Source: an uncultured Bacteroidales bacterium (GTDB lineage: Bacteria; Bacteroidota; Bacteroidia; Bacteroidales; UBA932). Taken from it: a stretch of 9,295 nucleotides of DNA. The translations under genes and the position numbers were made by a program. Below the pieces are notes generated by a model. The model saw only the letters and a list, made by a program, of their open reading frames with translations. It was not told the origin of the DNA and did no database searches. Shown in pieces: positions 1 through 5,272 of this stretch. Location of the stretch: assembly GCA_946530505.1 (NCBI GenBank), contig CAMNAD010000051.1, forward strand, positions 1 through 9,295, given 5' to 3'. Numbering within the stretch: the first letter of the stretch is position 1; the number at the start of each line of letters is the position of its first letter.

Positions 1-1
1 G

Positions 2-247
2 AACCAGACACTGGCCGTATTCGCCCTCTGGACCGCAACAGTCTATCTCGTAAAACACAAGGGAGGAGCATGGTACCTTATGACGATGCTGCCCGCAGCA
101 TTCATGACTGCGGTCACCGTAACCTTCATCTGCATCGACAAGATAGGATTCCGCCTCCCCGCTTCTTGGAACGCATGGATAGGCTGCGGCACTTTCCTGC
201 TCTCATTGGTACTGTTTTTCACCTGGCACAGAAAAGTTTGCAAATAA
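2..247 (+). CDS. cstA: Carbon starvation protein CstA, C-terminal fragment
   Basis: This is the 3' end of a gene that begins left of the window; 81 codons are visible, ending in TAA at 245-247. The peptide starts NQTLAVFALWTATVYL, and the Asn-Gln-x-Leu-Ala start followed by a hydrophobic helix is how the last part of CstA-family carriers reads. About three membrane segments are visible, near visible residues 4-18, 26-46 and 53-73, with a short basic tail (HRKVCK). CstA proteins are inner-membrane carriers linked to peptide or pyruvate uptake during carbon limitation. The protein ends soon after the last helix, like the short Bacteroidetes form as I recall it. It has no evident functional link to the arginine genes downstream. 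The family call rests on a short fragment; another polytopic transporter is possible but less likely. Confidence 0.72.
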   Translation, partial: NQTLAVFALWTATVYLVKHKGGAWYLMTMLPAAFMTAVTVTFICIDKIGFRLPASWNAWIGCGTFLLSLVLFFTWHRKVCK

Positions 248-268
248 GGATTTTATTTCTTTTATTTG
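237..268 (+). promoter_or_regulatory. Candidate Bacteroidetes sigma-70 promoter (P1)
   Basis: TTTG at 237-240 is followed after 20 bases by TTTATTTG at 261-268, which matches 5 of 6 fixed positions of the Bacteroidetes TAnnTTTG -7 element at acceptable spacing. It overlaps the end of the cstA gene. Transcription from it would start at about 272-276, so the possible leader peptide at 276 would be almost leaderless. The AT-rich context makes chance matches easy. Confidence 0.3.
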
Positions 269-270
269 CA
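239..270. repeat. 9-bp perfect inverted repeat over the cstA stop codon
   Basis: TGCAAATAA (239-247) is the exact reverse complement of TTATTTGCA (262-270), with a 14-base AT-rich spacer. The left arm contains the last codons and the TAA of cstA. It could form a weak 3' hairpin for cstA, but no U-run follows. The arms also contain TTTG motifs on both strands, so it may instead reflect promoter symmetry. Confidence 0.5.
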
Positions 271-275
271 GATGT

Positions 276-320
276 ATGACGTCCGTACATTCACATAACA
301 GCGAACGGACCCGAAGATAG
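276..320 (+). CDS. Possible arginine-rich leader peptide (14 aa)
   Basis: An ATG at 276-278 opens a 14-codon frame, MTSVHSHNSERTRR, ending in TAG at 318-320. Three of the last four codons are Arg (CGG at 306, CGA at 312, AGA at 315). The stop codon falls inside the left arm of the 311-350 hairpin, and the body of the frame covers the 281-310 hairpin. That is the arrangement expected of a ribosome-sensing leader for an arginine biosynthesis operon. No Shine-Dalgarno sequence is visible, which is normal in this phylum. The frame is short enough to arise by chance, an overlapping 8-codon frame also starts at 272, and no U-tract terminator follows. This is a hypothesis based on position and codon content only. 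Confidence 0.28.
   Translation: MTSVHSHNSERTRR
281..310 (+). promoter_or_regulatory. Leader hairpin A
   Basis: GTCCGT (281-286) pairs with ACGGAC (305-310), giving a 6-bp GC-rich stem with an 18-base loop. It ends exactly where hairpin B begins. A ribosome translating the possible leader peptide would disrupt it. An alternative small stem, ATGTA/TACAT (272-276 with 286-290), competes for the left arm. Confidence 0.4.
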
Positions 321-350
321 GAGGCGTAGAACCCTCCCAAATATCTTCGG
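311..350 (+). promoter_or_regulatory. Leader hairpin B (strong composite stem)
   Basis: CCGAAGATA (311-319) pairs perfectly with TATCTTCGG (342-350). The stem continues as GGAGG (320-324) with CCTCC (333-337) after a 4-base bulge (338-341), leaving an 8-base loop. This gives 14 bp in total and is the strongest fold I see in the window. No U-run follows, so it is not a textbook intrinsic terminator. It may be a processing or stability element, or one state of an attenuator. Confidence 0.6.
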
Positions 351-383
351 AAATTCCACATACTCTCCTTTTGCGAATTTCCG
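348..383 (+). promoter_or_regulatory. Leader hairpin C, overlapping B
   Basis: CGGAAATTC (348-356) is the exact reverse complement of GAATTTCCG (375-383), with an 18-base loop. Its first three bases (CGG, 348-350) are the last three of hairpin B, so the two full stems cannot both form. The next bases are CCTAATAA, not a U-run. Confidence 0.5.
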
Positions 384-400
384 CCTAATAATTGCAATTG
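370..400 (+). promoter_or_regulatory. Candidate promoter P2 with palindromic -7 region
   Basis: TTTG at 370-373 is followed after exactly 19 bases by TGCAATTG (393-400), which keeps four of six fixed positions of TAnnTTTG. The -7 region overlaps a perfect 10-base palindrome, AATTGCAATT (390-399), which could be an operator. A start near 404-408 would give a leader of about 60 bases before the acetyltransferase gene. If this is the real promoter, the upstream hairpins are not in the arg mRNA. Confidence 0.25.
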
Positions 401-468
401 ACAATCTCGGTTTGTCTTGCCATTAGGGATACCATATACCCGGCCCGACAACCACAGCTGTTCAAAAA

Positions 469-1032
469 ATGGAATTCAATGTTATTGTGGCGGACGAAAG
501 TCACCTGGTATATGCAGACAGTATCTGCAAGGAAATAGAAGAATCCGCCAAAGAAAACAAACTCGGGCTCGCCAGGCGTACCCCGGAATACATCAGTGCC
601 AAGATAGAATCCGGGAAAGCCGTGATAGCGCTGACGGAAGACGGAGAGTTCGCGGGTTTCTCTTACATAGAGACTTGGGGAGGAAAGAGTTTCGTGGCCA
701 ATTCCGGACTTATAGTCGCGTGCAAGTTCCGGGGGCACGGTCTCGCAAAACGCATCAAGGAACAGACATTCATTTTGTCGCGCTTGCGCTTCCCTGACGC
801 AAAGATTTTCTCTCTCACGACCGGCTCCGCCGTGATGAAGATGAATTATGAATTCGGCTTCAGGCCGGTCCCTTACGGGGAACTCACCGACGACCCTGAA
901 TTCTGGAAAGGCTGCGAAGGATGCAGCAATTTCGATATTCTCACACGTAACGAATACCGCCTGTGCCTTTGCACCGGTCTGCTTTACGATCCCAAAGAGC
1001 ATCTTACAATTCATCATCCCGGAGAAAAATGA
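469..1032 (+). CDS. GNAT acyltransferase, likely N-acylglutamate synthase of the arginine pathway
   Basis: This 187-residue protein has a single GNAT fold. The acyl-CoA binding motif A is visible as F-R-G-H-G-L-A at residues 87-93, after a hydrophobic strand (SGLIVACKF). It resembles the acetyltransferase that precedes argG in Bacteroides arginine operons, including the N-terminal GLARRTPEYI region and the C-terminal W-K-G-C-E-G-C segment. From memory, genetic work in Bacteroides thetaiotaomicron assigned that gene to N-acylglutamate synthesis, the first pathway step. I infer the same role here: acetyl- or succinyl-CoA plus glutamate, in the cytoplasm. The sequence alone does not show which acyl donor is used. 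The ATG at 469 has no Shine-Dalgarno sequence. The stop overlaps the argG start by 4 bases (ATGA), indicating translational coupling. Four cysteines (149, 152, 166, 168) form CxxC and CxC pairs near the C-terminus. Confidence 0.82.
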   Translation: MEFNVIVADESHLVYADSICKEIEESAKENKLGLARRTPEYISAKIESGKAVIALTEDGEFAGFSYIETWGGKSFVANSGLIVACKFRGHGLAKRIKEQTFILSRLRFPDAKIFSLTTGSAVMKMNYEFGFRPVPYGELTDDPEFWKGCEGCSNFDILTRNEYRLCLCTGLLYDPKEHLTIHHPGEK

Positions 1033-2231
1033 AAAAAGTAGTGGTAGCCTACAGCGGAGGTCTTGACACCTCCTACACCGTAATGTATCTCGCCAAGGAA
1101 AAGGGATACGAAGTATATGCAGCCTGTGCAAGTACGGGGGGCTTTTCTGCCGAGCAACTGCAACAGAACGAAAAAAACGCCTACGCACTTGGCGCAAAAA
1201 AATATGTGACGCTGGACGTCACGGCAGATTATTACGAAAAGAGTCTCAGGTACATGATCTATGGCAACGTGCTGCGGGGCGGCACCTACCCCATTTCAGT
1301 GTCGTCGGAGCGCATCTTTCAGGGAATGGCTATAGCAAAATATGCGAAAGAGATAGGCGCGGATGCCATCGCCCACGGTTCTACCGGCGCCGGCAACGAC
1401 CAGGTGCGTTTCGACATGACTTTCCTCGTGATGTGCCCTGAAATGGAGATAATCACCCTAACGCGCGACGGCAATATTTCCCGCCAGCAGGAAATCGACT
1501 ACCTGAACAGCCACGGATTCAAGGCGGATTTCGCCAAGATGAAATACTCGTACAACGTGGGAATATGGGGCACCTCCATCTGCGGCGGAGAAATACTCGA
1601 CTCCAGGCAGGGGCTGCCGGAGAGTGCGTACCTTAAGCAAGTCAGGAGCAGCGGCAGCGAGATCCTCTCTCTCGGTTTCTGCAAGGGTGAACTCTGTTCT
1701 GTCGACGGAAAGGCATATAGCGACAAGATAGAAGCCATCAAGGCGGTTGAAGAAATAGGTTCCGCATACGGCATCGGGCGCGACATGCACGTAGGAGACA
1801 CCATCATAGGCATCAAAGGACGCGTAGGATTCGAAGCCGCCGCGCCCATGCTGATAATCGCCGCCCACAAGTTCCTGGAGAAGTTCACTTTGAGCAAATG
1901 GCAGCAGTACTGGAAAGACCAGATCGCCACCTGGTACGGTATGTTCCTGCACGAAAGCCAGTACCTCGAGCCTGTGATGAGGGACATGGAAGCAATGCTG
2001 GAAAGCAGCCAGACGAACGTCAACGGGACGGTCACCCTGGAACTCAAGCCCTATACCTTCTCCACCGTAGGCGTGGACTCCCCCGACGACCTTCTGAAAT
2101 CCAGGCTGGGAGAATACGGCGAGAGCCAGAAGGGATGGAACGCAGAAGAGGCCAAAGGTTTCATCAAACTGCTGTCAACGCCACTCAGGATGTACTATGG
2201 AGCACATCCCGATGAACTGGAAAACAAATGA
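1029..2231 (+). CDS. argG: Argininosuccinate synthase
   Basis: This enzyme joins citrulline and aspartate with ATP, giving argininosuccinate, AMP and pyrophosphate, in the cytoplasm. The 400-residue protein starts MKKVVVAYSGGLDTS. The S-G-G-L-D-T-S pyrophosphatase-type loop (residues 9-15) binds ATP, and S-T-G-A-G-N-D-Q-V-R-F (118-128) is the conserved substrate/ATP segment. The region GIGRDMHVGDTIIGIKGRVG and the segment WYGMFLHESQYLEPVMRD follow in family order. The sequence is of the Bacteroidetes type, with normal length. I chose the ATG at 1029 because it puts the ATP loop at its usual distance from the N-terminus and overlaps the previous stop as ATGA. The frame is open back to 963, but that extension is unlike the family. 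GGAG at 1021-1024 is one of the few Shine-Dalgarno-like sequences in the window. The 3' end overlaps the deacylase gene by 4 bases. Confidence 0.97.
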   Translation: MKKVVVAYSGGLDTSYTVMYLAKEKGYEVYAACASTGGFSAEQLQQNEKNAYALGAKKYVTLDVTADYYEKSLRYMIYGNVLRGGTYPISVSSERIFQGMAIAKYAKEIGADAIAHGSTGAGNDQVRFDMTFLVMCPEMEIITLTRDGNISRQQEIDYLNSHGFKADFAKMKYSYNVGIWGTSICGGEILDSRQGLPESAYLKQVRSSGSEILSLGFCKGELCSVDGKAYSDKIEAIKAVEEIGSAYGIGRDMHVGDTIIGIKGRVGFEAAAPMLIIAAHKFLEKFTLSKWQQYWKDQIATWYGMFLHESQYLEPVMRDMEAMLESSQTNVNGTVTLELKPYTFSTVGVDSPDDLLKSRLGEYGESQKGWNAEEAKGFIKLLSTPLRMYYGAHPDELENK

Positions 2232-3325
2232 TCATGGACAATTATCCCGACATCCTCAGGACCTTGGTCTCAATTCCGTCGGTCTCCTGCAACGAAGAGG
2301 CGGCCGCTGCATTTCTGGGCAAGGTTCTCGACGGGATGGGCATCGCGCATGCCAATCTCGGCGGCAACCTTGTCGCAATCAATGCCAAAAGCGACCCTTC
2401 CAGGCCCACACTCGCACTGGATGCCCACATCGACACAGTGCCGGCTAACGCAGGATATACCTGCAGCCCTTTCGATTCCGGCAATGATCCGGATGTAATC
2501 CGCGGCCTGGGATCAAATGACGACGGAGGCAGCGTGGTGGCCATGATCGCCGCATTCAAGGAATTCTATGAGGAGGACATCCCTATCAACCTGATGCTGG
2601 TGCTGAACAGGGAGGAAGAGATATCCGGCCCTGACGGAGACAGATGGCTATATGGCACCGACGGTCCGTTCGGCCCGGGGAAGCAGTTTCCGAACCCCGA
2701 CTGGGTGATAATTGGAGAACCGACCGGGATGAAAGCGGCCACCAGTGAAAGGGGCCTGCTCGTGCTGGACGGCCTTGCAGAAGGCATCAGCGCACACGCA
2801 GCCGGAGATGGCGGAGAAAATGCGATCCTGAAGGCGCTGGATGACATCAATACCCTGCGTAACCACAAATTCCAGCGGGTTTCCCCTACTATGGGCGAGG
2901 TCCGTTTGAACATCACGATGATAGAGGCCGGCACGGCGCACAACGTCATTCCGGACAAGTGCTCTTTTGTAGCCGATATCCGGCCTACCGAGCAATACAG
3001 TTGCGAAGAGATACTCTCCGAACTTCAGGGCATCTGCAAGAGCAGACTGTCAGCCAGGAGCCTCGACCACCGTTCTTCCTCCACCCGCGAAGGCTCGCCT
3101 CTGCTAAAGGCGGTGAAGGAACTCGGCATAGAAACATATTCTTCCCCTACCACATCAAACTGGACGCTCATACGCCAGGATGCAATCAAGATAGGCCCCG
3201 GCGACTCATCCCGGTCTCACAAGGCAGACGAATACATCCTCGTCTCCGAGATTCAGGAAGCCATCGATATTTACATCAGACTAATCCGCACCTTTTATGG
3301 CAACTTTATGGAACAAAGGCACTGA
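2228..3325 (+). CDS. argE: M20 metallopeptidase, N-acyl-citrulline/ornithine deacylase
   Basis: This 365-residue member of the M20 di-zinc amidohydrolases removes the N-acyl group from the arginine intermediate. Visible active-site elements are L-D-A-H-I-D-T (64-70, metal His67 and Asp69), G-S-N-D-D-G-G (95-101, bridging Asp98), E-E-E-I-S-G (129-134, catalytic and metal Glu), I-G-E-P-T (162-166, metal Glu164) and S-H-K-A-D-E (330-335, metal His331). His190 in the lid domain fits the dimer-contributed His of the family. In Bacteroidetes the carbamoyltransferase uses acylated ornithine, so the expected substrate is N-acetyl- or N-succinyl-citrulline rather than acetylornithine. That is family knowledge, not visible here. 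The location between argG and argH fits, since its product citrulline is the ArgG substrate. ATG 2228 overlaps the argG stop as ATGA; ATG 2234 is an alternative. The last ten codons overlap argH, which explains the longer tail (TFYGNFMEQRH). Confidence 0.87.
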   Translation: MIMDNYPDILRTLVSIPSVSCNEEAAAAFLGKVLDGMGIAHANLGGNLVAINAKSDPSRPTLALDAHIDTVPANAGYTCSPFDSGNDPDVIRGLGSNDDGGSVVAMIAAFKEFYEEDIPINLMLVLNREEEISGPDGDRWLYGTDGPFGPGKQFPNPDWVIIGEPTGMKAATSERGLLVLDGLAEGISAHAAGDGGENAILKALDDINTLRNHKFQRVSPTMGEVRLNITMIEAGTAHNVIPDKCSFVADIRPTEQYSCEEILSELQGICKSRLSARSLDHRSSSTREGSPLLKAVKELGIETYSSPTTSNWTLIRQDAIKIGPGDSSRSHKADEYILVSEIQEAIDIYIRLIRTFYGNFMEQRH

Positions 3326-4595
3326 AGCTACATCTGCAGTAGAAAAATTCACCGTAGGCAACGACCGCATCCTGGATCTCCGTCTTGCAGGATACGACGT
3401 GCAGGGTTCACTTGCGCACATAAAGATGCTGGAAAGCATCGGGCTGCTCTCCAAGGAAGAACTCACACAACTGGAGGGTGCCCTGCGGCGCATCATGGAC
3501 AGTATTGAATCCGGCAAGTTCAAGCTTGAAGATGATGTCGAGGACATCCACTCCCAGATAGAGCTCCTGCTCACCCGGGAACTCGGCGAAGTGGGAAAGA
3601 AGATACATTCCGGGCGCTCCCGAAACGATCAGATACTTCTGGACATACGCCTGTTCCTGCGCGATGAACTCACCGCCGTGCGGAAGGAGGTCGAGGCCCT
3701 GTTCGCAAGCCTCCAGAGCCTCAGCGAAAAGCACAAGGAGGTTCTGCTGCCAGGCTATACCCACGCCCAGCTGGCAATGCCATCGTCTTTCGGACTGTGG
3801 TTCGGGGCATACGCAGAAGCCCTGGCGGACGACATTGCAATGCTTGACGCCGCCCGCAGGACAATCAACCGCAATCCTCTCGGATCAGCCGCCGGATATG
3901 GCAATTCCTTTCCCCTCGACAGGGAGATGACGACGGAACTGCTCGGCTTCGACACCCCGGTATACAATAGCGTAGCAGCCCAGATGGGACGTGGAAAAAC
4001 CGAGAAATACGTTGCATCCGTCTTGGGGAACATAGCGCTTACCCTCAACAAACTTGCCTCCGACTGCTGTTTGTACATGAGTCCCAATTATGCTTTCATC
4101 AGTTTTCCGGACAAGCTTACCACCGGTTCGAGCATTATGCCCCACAAAAAGAATCCCGACGTCTGGGAATTGCTGAGGGCACGCTGCAACCGCATAATGG
4201 CAAGCGAGAATGAGATATGCATGCTGTGCAGCAACATGGTTCACGGATATCACAGGGACTACCAGATGCTGAAAGACATTCTTTTCCCCGTACTTGAAAT
4301 GACTCATGACTGCCTGCAGATGAGCAATTACATGATAGGACAGGTGAAAGTGAACGACAGGATACTCGACAATCCCATGTACGAGCAGATGTTCACGGTA
4401 GAAGAGGTCAACCGGCGCACCCTGGCCGGAATGCCCTTCAGGGACGCCTACCGGCAGGTCGGAATCGAAGTCAACGAAGGCCGCTTCCACTACGGCACAA
4501 AGAATCTCCGGGCATCGGATCTCGGGCACAGTCACATTGGAAGCATAGGCAATCTATGCAACGACAAGATAGCGGAACTGATATCTGAGGAATAA
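3297..4595 (+). CDS. argH: Argininosuccinate lyase
   Basis: This enzyme cleaves argininosuccinate to arginine and fumarate, the last pathway step, in the cytoplasm as a homotetramer. The 432-residue protein belongs to the fumarase/aspartase superfamily. It shows the conserved block H-S-G-R-S-R-N-D-Q (104-112), G-Y-T-H-A-Q (153-158, catalytic His156), and the signature G-S-S-I-M-P-H-K-K-N-P (277-287) with the catalytic serine loop. It closely resembles Bacteroides ArgH, including GSAAGYGNSFPL (196-207) and FRDAYRQVG near the C-terminus. The start at 3297 gives MATLWNKGTEATSAVEKFTVG, which aligns with the usual N-terminus, so the 29-base overlap with the deacylase gene appears genuine. It is somewhat shorter at the C-terminus than the Bacteroides form I remember (about 447). 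It is the last gene of the operon in this window; its stop lies 2 bases from the stop of the opposing gene. Confidence 0.96.
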   Translation: MATLWNKGTEATSAVEKFTVGNDRILDLRLAGYDVQGSLAHIKMLESIGLLSKEELTQLEGALRRIMDSIESGKFKLEDDVEDIHSQIELLLTRELGEVGKKIHSGRSRNDQILLDIRLFLRDELTAVRKEVEALFASLQSLSEKHKEVLLPGYTHAQLAMPSSFGLWFGAYAEALADDIAMLDAARRTINRNPLGSAAGYGNSFPLDREMTTELLGFDTPVYNSVAAQMGRGKTEKYVASVLGNIALTLNKLASDCCLYMSPNYAFISFPDKLTTGSSIMPHKKNPDVWELLRARCNRIMASENEICMLCSNMVHGYHRDYQMLKDILFPVLEMTHDCLQMSNYMIGQVKVNDRILDNPMYEQMFTVEEVNRRTLAGMPFRDAYRQVGIEVNEGRFHYGTKNLRASDLGHSHIGSIGNLCNDKIAELISEE

Positions 4596-4604
4596 AACTA
4601 CCTC
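4587..4604. other. Convergent stop-to-stop junction of argH and the YhhN-family gene
   Basis: The TAA of argH (4593-4595) and the TAG of the opposing gene (4598-4600 on the minus strand) are separated by 2 bases. A weak symmetrical stem, GAGG (4587-4590) with CCTC (4601-4604), spans both stops. No U-tract flanks it on either strand, so a bidirectional terminator is doubtful. Confidence 0.3.
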
Positions 4605-5269
4605 GAACCGATCTTGCGAACCATGCCGCTTACCAACAGCCACTCAGCAAGGAGGTAGGTCGGCATGACCAGGGCGCTTCGCAGCGCAAAGTCGATTCCG
4701 GCGAAGGACTTGAGCGCAATCAGCGAATCTGAGATTATGAATATTATCCCACCCCAGAAAATGCGCGAGGCGAACTGCCTGCCGCGCAGGTTCCAGAGGA
4801 TGCCGCTTGCCGCCACCACCATAAGCGTAAAGGCATAGAGGATCACTGCGGCGCTAAACGGCCATTCAACTCCGAAGAAGCCCACGATTACTGGGGCGAG
4901 CACGAGAGGGACTGCCAGGCACAATATCTCTTTCCACCCCTTCAGCGCACCGATTCCCGAGAGCAGGACTCCAAGATAGAACCAATGGCCGATAAGGAAA
5001 GCTCCCAGCCCAAGGGCGAAATAAAGGAAGCCGTCAATATTCAGCAGCACATCTCCCGCGGTATGGAAGCAGAGGCCTGCGAGCAGCAGCCACACTAAGG
5101 AACAATTGTTCCCGGGAAGAAGCTGGCATAGAGCCGCAGCCGCCAGGGACGGCATCAGCAACGGCTTGACATACAGATGGATATCATTGCCTCCTACAAA
5201 AACAGACAGGACATCAACCAGCGAAAGTAACAGAAAAACTGCACCGGCTATTTTGGTAGACTTTTTCAT
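4598..5269 (-). CDS. YhhN/TMEM86 family membrane protein, putative lysoplasmalogenase
   Basis: This 223-residue, very hydrophobic protein has about eight predicted membrane segments. It carries the marks of the YhhN/TMEM86 family: K-P-L-L-M-P (35-40) after the first hairpin, G-D-V-L-L (72-76), a G-x-x-x-F-L-I-G-H-W-F-Y segment (87-98), and S-D-S-L-I-A-L (180-186). The two Asp positions (73, 181) and His95 are candidate active-site residues. Mammalian TMEM86B hydrolyses lysoplasmalogens, and some bacterial members are thought to do the same in the inner membrane; the substrate here is inferred. The gene starts 3 bases after the GH95 stop on the same strand, with no recognisable Shine-Dalgarno sequence, so it is probably read by coupled re-initiation. 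Its stop abuts argH. I see no direct functional link to the upstream sugar hydrolase. Confidence 0.85.
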   Translation of the reverse strand: MKKSTKIAGAVFLLLSLVDVLSVFVGGNDIHLYVKPLLMPSLAAAALCQLLPGNNCSLVWLLLAGLCFHTAGDVLLNIDGFLYFALGLGAFLIGHWFYLGVLLSGIGALKGWKEILCLAVPLVLAPVIVGFFGVEWPFSAAVILYAFTLMVVAASGILWNLRGRQFASRIFWGGIIFIISDSLIALKSFAGIDFALRSALVMPTYLLAEWLLVSGMVRKIGSR

Positions 5270-5272
5270 ATT

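Noticed and set aside
311..350. Hairpin B as a classical intrinsic terminator
   Set aside because: The stem is strong, but the following bases (AAATTCCACATAC) contain no U-run, and no U-run follows the reverse-strand equivalent either.
203..451. 82-codon minus-strand frame across the cstA-arg intergenic region
   Set aside because: It overlaps the cstA end and the hairpin field, has no recognisable similarity and no separate promoter support.
963..1028. 22-codon upstream extension of argG
   Set aside because: The extension lies in the acetyltransferase coding region and reads as a shadow; ArgG proteins begin just before the ATP loop, as they do from the ATG at 1029.
385..1197. 270-codon open frame on the minus strand
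   Set aside because: It is antisense to the acetyltransferase and argG genes, both strongly supported by family motifs; its translation matches nothing I recognise.
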